This document shows positions 35,465 to 43,753 of a DNA stretch of 64,000 bases, one piece after another. This stretch comes from Pseudactinotalea terrae (GTDB lineage Bacteria > Actinomycetota > Actinomycetes > Actinomycetales > Beutenbergiaceae): assembly GCF_009733845.1 (NCBI RefSeq), contig NZ_WNXZ01000006.1:124001-188000 (forward strand), read 5' to 3'. The stretch's first letter is position 1, and each line of letters begins with the position of its first letter. Position numbers and translations under genes: made by a program. The notes under the pieces are model-generated. The model saw only the letters and a list, made by a program, of their open reading frames with translations, was not told where the DNA came from and ran no database searches.

Positions 35465-36603
35465 CCACGATGGTGACGGTCGAGGAGGCCCGGGCCGCCG
35501 CCGTCCGGGTGTACGAACGACGGCACGCGACGTGGGCTACCGAGGGCCCTGGTGCCGGGCCGTTGCTCGACCTGCCGCTGCACCCGCCCACCGAGACCAC
35601 CGCGCTCGCCGCTTCGCAGGCGGTAGCGGCGTGGATCGCGCGCTGGCGCGAGACGGAGGCTGCGTTCGGCCCTGGGCGGCTCGAGTGGGCCCCGCGGCGC
35701 TGGGCGAGCATGGGGACGCAGGTCGTACCGGCCCGGCTGTGGCTGCACGAACCGGCCGAGGTGGCGCGGTTCGGGCGTCGGTTGGAGGCCTGGCGCCTGG
35801 CGAGCCGGCGGGCCGCCGCCCTGCTGGCGGCACTGCCCGAGTCGCCCGAGGTCGTGGTGACCGTGCAGCGGAAGCTGAGCAACGCCGTCGGGCTCGACGA
35901 GGACGATGCCGAGCGGCTGCTCGGCGTGCTGACCTGGCTCCAGCAGTTTCCCGACTCGGGGCTTTTCGTGCGGCAGCTGCCGGTCCGGGGCGTGCACACG
36001 AAGTGGATCGAGCGGCACCGGTCGCTGGTCAGCTCGCTGATCGGCGCTGCGACGGGCCATCCCGACCTGGGGCTGGCGACCCGGCCCGAGCTGCTGCGGC
36101 TGCGACTGCTCGATGGCACGAGGCTCGCTGGAGTCGCGGATCTTGCAGCCCCCTTGGCCGATGTGAGCAGGCTGGAGATTCGGCCGGCGAGGGTCGTGGT
36201 CGTGGAGAACCTCGAGAGCATGCTGGCGCTGCCGCCGCTCCCGGCCACGGTGGCGCTGCACGGTCAGGGCTATCTCGCGCGGGTGCTCGGCCGGCTGCCG
36301 TGGGTCCGTGCCGCCGACGTCGTCTACTGGGGTGACCTGGACACCGATGGGTTCAACATCCTCAGCATCGCTCGAGACAAGGTGCCGCAGACCCGGTCGG
36401 TGCTGATGGACAGAGCCACGCTGACGGCGCATCTCGACCTCTGCGTCCCCGACCCGCAGCCGCGCCGCTCGTTCGTGGGCGCACTCACGGAGTCCGAGCT
36501 CGATGCTGTCGCTGCGCTGCGAGAGGCAGGCGACGTGCGGCTCGAGCAGGAGCGGATCCCGTGGGAGTCGGCGGTCGCCAGCGTGCGGGCCGCCCTGGGC
36601 TGA
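35461..36603 (+). CDS. jetD: Wadjet nuclease subunit JetD (DUF3322-DUF2220, Toprim), orphaned
   Basis: The 380-residue protein looks complete. The N-terminal DUF3322 part covers about residues 1-190, with ERHRSLV at its end. The C-terminal DUF2220 Toprim domain has VVVENLESMLALP (catalytic Glu) and YWGDLDTDGFNIL (Asp-x-Asp). In Wadjet, JetABC extrudes plasmid loops and JetD cuts the DNA. Here its partners are wrecked, yet no frameshift or missing motif is visible in JetD. The start GTG 35461 overlaps the jetC stop, so it still depends on upstream translation. It may be a recent orphan or may act with another SMC complex. Confidence 0.88.
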   Translation: MTTMVTVEEARAAAVRVYERRHATWATEGPGAGPLLDLPLHPPTETTALAASQAVAAWIARWRETEAAFGPGRLEWAPRRWASMGTQVVPARLWLHEPAEVARFGRRLEAWRLASRRAAALLAALPESPEVVVTVQRKLSNAVGLDEDDAERLLGVLTWLQQFPDSGLFVRQLPVRGVHTKWIERHRSLVSSLIGAATGHPDLGLATRPELLRLRLLDGTRLAGVADLAAPLADVSRLEIRPARVVVVENLESMLALPPLPATVALHGQGYLARVLGRLPWVRAADVVYWGDLDTDGFNILSIARDKVPQTRSVLMDRATLTAHLDLCVPDPQPRRSFVGALTESELDAVAALREAGDVRLEQERIPWESAVASVRAALG

Positions 36604-36658
36604 GAGGCGCGTTCGCGACGGGCCGCCTCCGTGCTCTCGGCCGAACCGCTGCCGCGAG

Positions 36659-36664
36659 TAGCCT
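36659..36664 (+). promoter_or_regulatory. -10 box of a probable leaderless promoter for the DUF2200 gene
   Basis: TAGCCT lies 7 nt before the ATG at 36672, and there is no ribosome-binding site. This supports the chosen start. Confidence 0.45.
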
Positions 36665-36671
36665 CTGGACC

Positions 36672-37043
36672 ATGGTGCACGCGAAACCAGTAGCCACGGA
36701 GCGGATACGGCGAATGCCGCTCGCGAGCTTCTACCCGCACTACGTGACCAAGGTGGAGCGCAAGGGGCGCACCCAGGCTGAGGTCGACCAGGTGATCTCC
36801 TGGCTGACCGGCTACGACGACGACGGTCTGCGTACCGTGCTCGAGACCGAGGTCGATCTCGAGACCTTCTTCGGGCAGGCGCCCGCCTTCAACCCGGCGG
36901 CGTCACTGATCACCGGAACGATCTGCGGGTACAAGGTCCAGGAGATCGAGGATCCGCTCATGCAGAAGATCCGCTACATGGACAAGCTCGTGGACGAGGT
37001 CGCCCAGGGCAAGGCCATGGAGAAGATCCTGCGGAATGCGTAG
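36672..37043 (+). CDS. DUF2200 family protein
   Basis: The 123-residue protein shows the DUF2200 pattern: RIRRMPLASFYPHYVTKVER, AEVDQVISWLTGYD, FFGQAPAFNPAASLITGTICGYKVQEIEDPLMQ (in parts), and RYMDKLVDEVAQGKAMEKIL. Its function is unknown; it is small, soluble and conserved across many bacteria. The upstream in-frame extension to 36561 runs through the jetD end and is not needed. Confidence 0.85.
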   Translation: MVHAKPVATERIRRMPLASFYPHYVTKVERKGRTQAEVDQVISWLTGYDDDGLRTVLETEVDLETFFGQAPAFNPAASLITGTICGYKVQEIEDPLMQKIRYMDKLVDEVAQGKAMEKILRNA

Positions 37044-37065
37044 CAGCCGCCACTCCGCCGGCCGA

Positions 37066-37168
37066 CGCCAGCATGGTTGAGGCGGACCGAGCCCGGGTCG
37101 ATCGTCAGACCGTGGGTCGCCGCGAGGGCGACGACGGACTCAGGACCGAGGGCAGCGCTGGTCGACAT
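37066..37168 (-). pseudogene. Truncated start of a macrolide 2'-phosphotransferase (Mph-type) gene
   Basis: ATG 37168 on the minus strand opens MSTSAALGPESVVALAATHG followed by LTIDPGSVRLNHAG. This matches the N-terminal pattern of Mph-type kinases (VALAxxHGLxxDPxxxxxNxxGLDFRV). The similarity stops after about 34 codons, before the ATP-binding part, and the frame then runs into unrelated sequence. It is a leftover of a deletion. The remaining length is short, so the family call is tentative. Confidence 0.5.
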
Positions 37169-37253
37169 CGCCCCAGACTTCCAGGGGAATCTGCCTGACG
37201 TGGTCCGTGGAACCGGCAAGACTGTTGCCCATCCGTCTGACGAAGGCACGATC

Positions 37254-37739
37254 ATGACCACGTTCACCGCCTGGAAGTTCGGTACCCCGGAAGGCGCCGA
37301 GACCGCAGCGACCACGCTCAAGCAGGCCTGGAGCGAGAAGCTCGTCAAGGTCGAGGACTACGCGGTCGTCGAGTGGGCGCTGGGGGCCGACCAGCCCAAG
37401 GTGAAGTACGAGACGCGTGACGACTGGCGGGCCGCCGGGTGGGGTGCGTTGATCGGCACCATCCTGGGCTCGCTGTTCTTCCTGCCGATGGTCGGCGCCG
37501 CTGCGGGCGCGGCGATCAACGTGCTGCGCAAGAAGGTCGAGGGGATCGGCATCACCTCCGATCAGCTCGACGAGATCGGCAAGGAGGTGGTCCCCGGGAC
37601 CTCCGCCCTGTTCGTCGTCTCCTCCGACAGCGACCTCGACCGTCTCGCCGAGCGGTTCCGTGGCCAGAGCGGCCGCCTCATCTCGACCAATCTGGTCGAG
37701 GGTGAGCTCGAGGACATCAAGCAGGCGTTCGAGAGGTGA
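37254..37739 (+). CDS. DUF1269-type membrane-associated protein
   Basis: The 161-residue protein starts at ATG 37254 after GAAGG. Its middle holds one long glycine/alanine-rich hydrophobic stretch (about residues 63-85, WGALIGTILGSLFFLPMVGA) flanked by charged parts. The start (TAWKFGTPEGAETAATTLKQ) and the end (LFVVSSDSDLDRLAERF) fit DUF1269, a family linked to stress responses but with no known reaction. It converges with the DUF2076-like gene 14 bp away. Confidence 0.8.
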   Translation: MTTFTAWKFGTPEGAETAATTLKQAWSEKLVKVEDYAVVEWALGADQPKVKYETRDDWRAAGWGALIGTILGSLFFLPMVGAAAGAAINVLRKKVEGIGITSDQLDEIGKEVVPGTSALFVVSSDSDLDRLAERFRGQSGRLISTNLVEGELEDIKQAFER

Positions 37740-37753
37740 TCGTGCGGCGGCAC

Positions 37754-38407
37754 TCAGATACCGCCGTCGAACCCACCGCCGTCGAAACCACCGCCGTCGA
37801 AACCGCCGCCGTCGAATCCGCCCGGGTCGAACCCACCGGCTGCTTCGGCCCCGCCGTCGCCGCCTGACTCGCCGCCACCTGACTCGCCTCCGCCACCTGA
37901 CTCGCCTCCGCCGGCGCCGCCCGACTCCCCATCGGTGGGGGCCTCGGCGGTGGGGTCGGCGAACGCCGCACCGAACATGGACTGCGCGACCGCGGATGCG
38001 ATGACCACGCCTGCGACGGTCCCGAGCAGGCTGCCGCCGAACGCCGCACCGACCCCGCCCATCCCCGCGCCACCGCGGCCGCCGAAGGTGCGCTCCAGCG
38101 TGCCCGGCTCACGCACCTCCGCGCGCGTGGCGCTGCGGGCGAGATCGGTCGGCGAGTCCGTCGCCGGTCGGTCGGCCTCCGGCACGGCGGCGCCGAGCTC
38201 GGACCGCACCTGCTGGCGCTGCTCCGGGGACAGCTTGGCGAAGGCCTCGGCGTGCGCCTGCTCGACCTGGTCCGGCGGCGCCGTGCGGAGCAGATAGCGG
38301 TACCGGTCCACGGCTCGCTCGTCAGGTGTCATCGGTGTCACCTGTCGTGGCGTCCCCCCGGGCGCGTAGGACTCGTCGCGTCCAAACAACTTGGCCAGGA
38401 ATCCCAT
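37754..38407 (-). CDS. DUF2076-like protein with a glycine-rich repeat tail
   Basis: The 217-residue protein starts at ATG 38407 behind AGGAG. The first part (MGFLAKLFGRDE, PEQRQQVRSELGAAV) is helical and charged. A hydrophobic glycine/alanine segment near residues 110-145 (GSLLGTVAGVVIASAVAQSM) may insert into membrane. The tail is almost only Gly, Ser, Glu and Asp and ends in repeats of GGFDG. The arrangement is like DUF2076 periplasmic proteins, but the similarity is loose and the function is unknown. Confidence 0.7.
   Translation of the reverse strand: MGFLAKLFGRDESYAPGGTPRQVTPMTPDERAVDRYRYLLRTAPPDQVEQAHAEAFAKLSPEQRQQVRSELGAAVPEADRPATDSPTDLARSATRAEVREPGTLERTFGGRGGAGMGGVGAAFGGSLLGTVAGVVIASAVAQSMFGAAFADPTAEAPTDGESGGAGGGESGGGGESGGGESGGDGGAEAAGGFDPGGFDGGGFDGGGFDGGGFDGGI
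37760..37834 (-). repeat. Five 15-bp tandem repeats encoding the GGFDG tail
   Basis: Five near-identical 15-bp units (plus strand ACCGCCGTCGAAACC) lie in frame at the 3' end of the gene. They encode Gly-Gly-Phe-Asp-Gly. Such units can change copy number by slippage without breaking the frame. Confidence 0.75.
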
Positions 38408-38517
38408 GATCGTGCTCCTGTTCTGTCGATGGCGTCGCTGCACCTGCACCTGGTCCAACGACGCGGACCAGCGTGTGGTTCCGGCTCGGTCTCGACCCAG
38501 ACGACCTCGTGGTGGCC

Positions 38518-39852
38518 TCAGATCTCCCACTCGATCGAGGTGGTGCGGCCCGGGTCGCGGGCCATGCCCGCGGCCAAGGTGCCGCCGGACACCGGATCGA
38601 TGAGCACGAAGGCGCCGCCGCTGCGGGAGAGGCGATAGTCCTCCAGCGGGAGCGGCCGGGCCAGACGCAGCGACACGCGGCCGATGTCGTTGAGGTCGAA
38701 CGCGCTGGCGGCATGCAGCTTCAGCTCGTCGAGGTCGAGGCGCCCGTGCAGCTCGGTGACGATCGCCTGCACCGTGGCCGAGCCATGCTTGAGCAGCACC
38801 CGCTGACCGCCGCGCAACGGAACACCGGCCAGCCAGCACAACATCGCCTCGGCCTCGTGCACCGGGGTCGGGGCGTCGACGGCGGCGGCGATGACATCGC
38901 CGCGCGTCACGTCGATGTCGTCGGTCAGGCGCACCGTCACCGAGCGGCCCGTCGTGGCCTCGGCGAGCTCGCCTCCCGGGGTGTCGACCGCGGCGATCCG
39001 GGTCCGCACGCCCGAGGGCAGCACGACGACCTCGTCGCCGGGCCGGACCACGCCGGCGTCCACGCGACCCGCGTAGCCGCGGTACTCGCGGTACTGCGGC
39101 TCGACGGCAGCCGACTGCGGTCGGATCACGCTCTGCACGCCGAAGCGCAGCGCCTCGTCGAGCACGGCCTCGGCGGGCGGCAGCTGCTCGAGCAGCTCCA
39201 GCAGCGCGGGGCCGTCGTACCAGGGGGTGCGCGCGGAGCGCTCGACGACGTTGTCCCCGGCCAGCGCCGACGTCGGGACCGTGATCGCTCGCTCGATCCC
39301 CAGCGCCGCTGCCAGCTCGGCCACCTGGTCGACCACGCGGAGGTACGTCGCCTCGTCGAAGTCCACCAGATCGATCTTGTTGACCGCGACCACCACGTGC
39401 GGCACCCGCAGCAGCGAGGCGACCGCGAGGTGCCGCCGGGTCTGGTCCAGCACACCCTTGCGGACGTCGACCAGCACGAGGATCGCATCAGCCGTGCTGG
39501 CGCCGGTGACGGTGTTGCGCGTGTACTGCACGTGGCCGGGGCAGTCCGCCAGGATGAACGCTCGCGAGCCGGTGCTGAAGTACCGGTAGGCGACGTCGAT
39601 CGTGATGCCCTGCTCACGCTCGGACCGCAGCCCGTCGGTGAGGAGGGCGAGATCAGCGCCGTCGAGACCGCGCTCGGCCGAGAGCCGCTCGAGTGCGTCG
39701 AGCTGGTCGGCGAGGACGTTCTTGCTGTCGTGCAGCAGTCGCCCCACGAGGGTGGACTTGCCGTCGTCGACCGAGCCCGCTGTCGCGAGGCGGAGCAGCG
39801 AGGTGATGCGCGTGGTGGGCTCGGCCACCGCTGTGGACAGGATCGCGGTCAT
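38518..39852 (-). CDS. cysN: Sulfate adenylyltransferase subunit 1 (GTPase)
   Basis: The 444-residue GTPase drives ATP-dependent activation of sulfate to APS by CysD. GTP motifs are GSVDDGKSTL (P-loop), DCPGHVQYTRN (switch II) and VAVNKIDLVD (base recognition). Translation-factor-like beta-barrel domains follow. There is no fused APS kinase domain, which agrees with an APS-reductase pathway. ATG 39852 overlaps the cysD stop by one base. Last gene of the sulfate-assimilation operon. Confidence 0.95.
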   Translation of the reverse strand: MTAILSTAVAEPTTRITSLLRLATAGSVDDGKSTLVGRLLHDSKNVLADQLDALERLSAERGLDGADLALLTDGLRSEREQGITIDVAYRYFSTGSRAFILADCPGHVQYTRNTVTGASTADAILVLVDVRKGVLDQTRRHLAVASLLRVPHVVVAVNKIDLVDFDEATYLRVVDQVAELAAALGIERAITVPTSALAGDNVVERSARTPWYDGPALLELLEQLPPAEAVLDEALRFGVQSVIRPQSAAVEPQYREYRGYAGRVDAGVVRPGDEVVVLPSGVRTRIAAVDTPGGELAEATTGRSVTVRLTDDIDVTRGDVIAAAVDAPTPVHEAEAMLCWLAGVPLRGGQRVLLKHGSATVQAIVTELHGRLDLDELKLHAASAFDLNDIGRVSLRLARPLPLEDYRLSRSGGAFVLIDPVSGGTLAAGMARDPGRTTSIEWEI

Positions 39853-40796
39853 CAGAAGTACCCCTCCTTCTTCCGGTCTTCCATGGCGGCCTCGCTGATG
39901 CGGTCATCGGCGCGGGTGGCGCCACGCTCGGTCACGGTGGTCGAGGCGACCTCGACGATCACGTCGGCGGTGGTCGTCGCGTCCGAGAGCACCGCCCCGG
40001 TGCACGAGGCATCGCCCACGGTGCGGTAGCGCACCTGGCGGGTGACCACCTCCTCGCCCGCGCGGGGCTGCGAGTGCGGCGTGACCGCGAGCCACATGCC
40101 GTCGCGTGCGAACACCTCGCGCTCGTGCGCGTAGTAGAGCGGCGGGAGCTCGATGCCTTCGCGCTCGACGTAGCGCCACACGTCCAGCTCGGTCCAGTTG
40201 CTGAGCGGGAACACACGCACATGCTCGCCGGGGCGATGACGCGGGTTGTAGATGCTCCACAGCTCGGGCCGCTGGTTGCGCGGGTCCCAGGCGCCGAACG
40301 CATCCCGCAGGCTGACGACCCGTTCCTTGGCGCGAGCCTTCTCCTCGTCGCGGCGGGCTCCCCCGAACACGGCGTCGAACCTGTTCGCGCTGATCGCGTC
40401 CAGCAGCGGCTGGGTCTGCAGCGGGTTGCGGGTGCCGTCGGCACGCTCAGCCAGCCGGCCGTCGTCGATGTAGTCCTGCACCGAGGCGATCACGAGGCGT
40501 ACGCCGAGACGTTCGACCGTGCGGTCGCGGAACGCCAGCACCTCCTCGAAGTTGTGTCCGGTGTCCACGTGCATCACCGGGAACGGCACCGTGCCCGGCC
40601 AGAACGCCTTGGCAGCGAGGTGCAGCATCACCACCGAGTCCTTGCCGCCCGAGAACAGGATCACGGGTCGTTCGAGCTCACCGACGACCTCACGGATGAT
40701 GTGGATCGCCTCGCTCTCGAGATGGTCCAGCTGGTCGAAGGTGCTCCTGCCCTCGTGGGCAGCGGTCTCGAGCCCGGTGGTCGCGATGGTGCTCAC
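39852..40796 (-). CDS. cysD: Sulfate adenylyltransferase subunit 2
   Basis: The 314-residue enzyme of the PP-loop ATPase superfamily makes APS from sulfate and ATP. It has VILFSGGKDSVVMLHLA (PP-loop), MHVDTGHNFEEVLAFRD, FGGARRDEEKARAKER and FPLSNWTELDVWRYV. Start is GTG 40796; the frame is open upstream but without family sequence. It works as a complex with CysN, whose gene overlaps. Confidence 0.95.
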   Translation of the reverse strand: MSTIATTGLETAAHEGRSTFDQLDHLESEAIHIIREVVGELERPVILFSGGKDSVVMLHLAAKAFWPGTVPFPVMHVDTGHNFEEVLAFRDRTVERLGVRLVIASVQDYIDDGRLAERADGTRNPLQTQPLLDAISANRFDAVFGGARRDEEKARAKERVVSLRDAFGAWDPRNQRPELWSIYNPRHRPGEHVRVFPLSNWTELDVWRYVEREGIELPPLYYAHEREVFARDGMWLAVTPHSQPRAGEEVVTRQVRYRTVGDASCTGAVLSDATTTADVIVEVASTTVTERGATRADDRISEAAMEDRKKEGYF

Positions 40797-40867
40797 CGTG
40801 CTTTCTGGTCGCGCACCGACGCTCGCTTCGGTCCTCGCTCCGCTCCGGTCCTCACTCACTGGTGCCC

Positions 40868-41608
40868 TCACAGGTGGATCCCGCACTCGGTCTTGCCCAG
40901 CCCGGCCCAACGGCCCGCCCGGGGGTCCTCGCCCTCGGCCACCGGCCGCGTGCACGGCTTGCACCCGATCGACGGGTAGCCGTCGGCGAGCAGCGGGTTG
41001 ACCGGGACCTGGTGGCTCTCGGCGTGGTCGAGGAGCTCGTCGAAGCTCCACGGCGCGACCGGGTTGATCTTCACCATGCGGTGGCGCTCGTCCCACTCGA
41101 CGAGCGCGGCATCGGCACGCAGCACGTTGTCCTCGCGGCGCAGCCCCGTCACCCAGGCCTCGTAGCCCTCGAGCGAGCCATCGAGCGGCTCGACCTTGCG
41201 CATCTGGCAGCAGCTGCCGGGGTCACGCGCGAACAGGTCCTTCCCGTACAAGGAGTCCTGCTCGGCGACCGTGCGCTCCGGCACCACGTCGACGATGTTC
41301 ACGTTGCGCACGGCCTGCAGCGCGGCCCTGGTGCCGAGGGTCTCGGCGAAGTGGTAGCCGGTGTCGAGGAACAGCACGTCGACGCCGGGCAGCGCCGTGG
41401 CGGCCAGGTCCACCACCACGGTGTCGCCGGCCATCGAGCAGGCGACGGCGAGCTTGTCGCCGAAGTGCTCCGCCGCCCAGGCGAGCACCTCGGCAGCGGC
41501 CTCGGAGCCGCCGCCGGCGAACCGGGCGGCTCCCTCGGCGGCGATCGCGCGCAGCTCGTCCTCGCTGCGCCTGGTCCGTGCGCTGGTCACGCTCGTGGGG
41601 TGGGTCAT
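40868..41608 (-). CDS. cysH: Adenylylsulfate (APS) reductase
   Basis: The 246-residue enzyme reduces APS to sulfite with thioredoxin. The pairs CCQMRK and CKPC are the four cysteines that bind a [4Fe-4S] cluster, which marks APS rather than PAPS reductases. SMAGDTVVVDL is the nucleotide-binding loop, and the C-terminal ECGIHL carries the catalytic cysteine. Its ATG overlaps the sulfite reductase stop (ATGA). This explains the absence of an APS kinase gene. Confidence 0.95.
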   Translation of the reverse strand: MTHPTSVTSARTRRSEDELRAIAAEGAARFAGGGSEAAAEVLAWAAEHFGDKLAVACSMAGDTVVVDLAATALPGVDVLFLDTGYHFAETLGTRAALQAVRNVNIVDVVPERTVAEQDSLYGKDLFARDPGSCCQMRKVEPLDGSLEGYEAWVTGLRREDNVLRADAALVEWDERHRMVKINPVAPWSFDELLDHAESHQVPVNPLLADGYPSIGCKPCTRPVAEGEDPRAGRWAGLGKTECGIHL

Positions 41609-43332
41609 CGCAGCGCCTCGTCCTCGGCTCGGTGTGCCCAGACGGCGAAGGTCTCGTCGTCCTCCCGGTCGGCCAGGAACCGCCGGGTCACGCGTTCCAC
41701 GTAGTCGGGGAGCTCGTCGGCGGCCACCTTGAGCCCACGAACGGTGCGTCCGAGGCCGGCGTCGTCGCGGTCCTGTGTGGCGAGCCCGCCGCCGAGGTGC
41801 ACCTGGTAGCCGAACTCGCTGCCGCCGAGGAGCTGGCCCTTGAGGCCGATGTCCGCGGTCTGGATCCGGGCGCACGAGTTCTGGCAGCCGTTGATGTTGA
41901 GGGCGATCGGGTGCGGCAGGTCGATGCCCGCGAGCCGCTTCTCGAGCTCGGCGATAGCCCGTGCCGCGGTCTCCTTGGTCTCGACGAACGCCAGCTTGCA
42001 GTACTCGATGCCGGTGCACGCGATCGTGGAGCGGCGGAACGGGCTGGGCCGGGCGGAGAGCCCGATCGCGTCGAGCTGCTCGATCACGTCCTCGACGTCG
42101 TCCGGTGCGACGTCGAGGACGAGCAGCTTCTGGTGCGGTGTCAGCCGGACACGCCTCGAACCCGCCGCCTCGACGATCTCGGCGACCTGGGAGAGGATGC
42201 CGCCGTCGACCCGGCCCACGACCGGTGCGACGCCGATGTAGCGCAGCCCGTCCTTCTGCTCGTGGACGCCGACGTGGTCACCCGGTGCCGACGGCGTCGC
42301 GGGAGCCGGCCCGTCGGGCAGGGGCGCGCTGAGGTACTCGGACTCGAGGACCTGGCGGAACTTCTCGGCACCCCACTCAGCGAGCAGGAACTTCAGCCGG
42401 GCCTTCGTGCGCTGGCGCCGATAGCCGTAGTCGCGGAAGATCTTCACCACACCGAGCCACACCTCAGCCGCCCGCTCGGCGGGCACGAAGGTGCCGAGCC
42501 GCTCAGCCAGTCGCGGCGCCGTCGACAGCCCGCCGCCGACCCACAGGTCGTACCCGGGGCCGAGCTCGGGGTGCACCACACCCACGAGGGAGACGTCGTT
42601 GATCTCGTGGACGACGTCGAGGCTCGGGTGCCCGGTGATCGCCGACTTGAACTTGCGGGGCAGGTTGGAGAGCTCGGGGTCGCCGATGTAACGGTTGGTG
42701 ATCTCCTCGATCACCGGCGTCGGGTCGATGATCTCGTCGATCGCGATCCCGGCGACCGGGGATCCCAGGATCACGCGGGTGCAGTCGCCGCAGGCCTCGG
42801 TGGTGTGCAGCCCGACCGCGTCGAGGCGCCGCCAGATCTCCGGCACGTCCTCGATCCGGATCCAGTGCAGCTGCACGTTCTGGCGGTCGGAGATGTCGGC
42901 GCTGCCGCGCGCGAACTCGGTCGAGATGCGGCCGATCACCCGCAGCTGCTCGGTGGTGAGCGCCCCGCCGTCGATGCGAACCCGCATCATGAAGTAGCGG
43001 TCGGAGAGGGCGTCGGCCTCGAGCTTGGAGGTGCGCGAGCCGTCGATGCCCTGCTTGCGCTGCGTGTACAGGCCCATCCAGCGGAACCGGCCGTGGAGGT
43101 CGTCGGCGGGGATCGAGTCGAAGCCCTCGTGGGCGTAGACGTCGATGATCCGCTGCCGCACGTTGAGCGGGTTGTCGGCGGCCTTGAACTCCTCGTTGTG
43201 GTTGAGGGGCTCGGTGCCGTCGACCAGCCACTGCCCGTTCGAGCGGTTCGTGGCGGGCCCCGACACCCGGGCGCGGGGTGTCGATGACGCGCTGGTCTCG
43301 TCGGTCTGCGCGTGGGACGTGGTGGCGGGCAT
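41605..43332 (-). CDS. sir: Assimilatory sulfite reductase (ferredoxin type, siroheme)
   Basis: The 575-residue enzyme reduces sulfite to sulfide. Two ferredoxin-like repeats are visible, as are the siroheme/[4Fe-4S] cysteines in CTGIEYC and CQNSC of the C-terminal half, with RKFKSAITG between them. NEEFKAADNPLNVRQRI at the start is typical of actinobacterial SirA. Start ATG 43332. It is the first gene of sir-cysH-cysD-cysN and is transcribed away from a small LuxR-type regulator. Confidence 0.94.
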   Translation of the reverse strand: MPATTSHAQTDETSASSTPRARVSGPATNRSNGQWLVDGTEPLNHNEEFKAADNPLNVRQRIIDVYAHEGFDSIPADDLHGRFRWMGLYTQRKQGIDGSRTSKLEADALSDRYFMMRVRIDGGALTTEQLRVIGRISTEFARGSADISDRQNVQLHWIRIEDVPEIWRRLDAVGLHTTEACGDCTRVILGSPVAGIAIDEIIDPTPVIEEITNRYIGDPELSNLPRKFKSAITGHPSLDVVHEINDVSLVGVVHPELGPGYDLWVGGGLSTAPRLAERLGTFVPAERAAEVWLGVVKIFRDYGYRRQRTKARLKFLLAEWGAEKFRQVLESEYLSAPLPDGPAPATPSAPGDHVGVHEQKDGLRYIGVAPVVGRVDGGILSQVAEIVEAAGSRRVRLTPHQKLLVLDVAPDDVEDVIEQLDAIGLSARPSPFRRSTIACTGIEYCKLAFVETKETAARAIAELEKRLAGIDLPHPIALNINGCQNSCARIQTADIGLKGQLLGGSEFGYQVHLGGGLATQDRDDAGLGRTVRGLKVAADELPDYVERVTRRFLADREDDETFAVWAHRAEDEALR

Positions 43333-43494
43333 GGCTCCACGATGACCGAGCGGAGCTGGCCGTGGGCGAGTCGGTTCGAAGGGTCCACCATGTGGGCGGG
43401 GCGGGCTGCGACATGACGCGATGGCCTGCGCAAGCCGTGGGCGCGGTGCCAAGATCGTCTCAGCGTCGTCGTCGAGCAAGCCCGTGGAGGTGAG

Positions 43495-43740
43495 ATGCTC
43501 ACCGAAGGTGACGAGTTCGTGGCCGTGCGCATCACGCCTCGCGAGCGGCAGGTGCTCGGCCTGTACGCCGCCGGCGACACCGCTGATCACGTGGCGCGGC
43601 AGCTGGGCATCTCCCGTGAGACGGTGCTCGACCACATCCGCCGGATCCGGGTTAAGTACGCCCGGATCCAACGGCCCGCTCACACCAAGATCGACCTCTA
43701 CCGCCGTGCGGTCGAGGACGGCGTGCTGCCCGCGCCCTGA
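43495..43740 (+). CDS. 81-residue LuxR-type DNA-binding protein
   Basis: The whole protein is little more than a LuxR/GerE helix-turn-helix: ITPRERQVLGLYAAGDTADH, VARQLGISRETVLDHIRRIR, KYA. It has no sensor or receiver domain. ATG 43495 follows GGAGG. It is divergent from the sulfate-assimilation operon with 162 bp between, which makes it a candidate regulator of that operon. The signal it senses is not evident. Confidence 0.85.
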   Translation: MLTEGDEFVAVRITPRERQVLGLYAAGDTADHVARQLGISRETVLDHIRRIRVKYARIQRPAHTKIDLYRRAVEDGVLPAP

Positions 43741-43753
43741 CCGCCGCCGGCGC

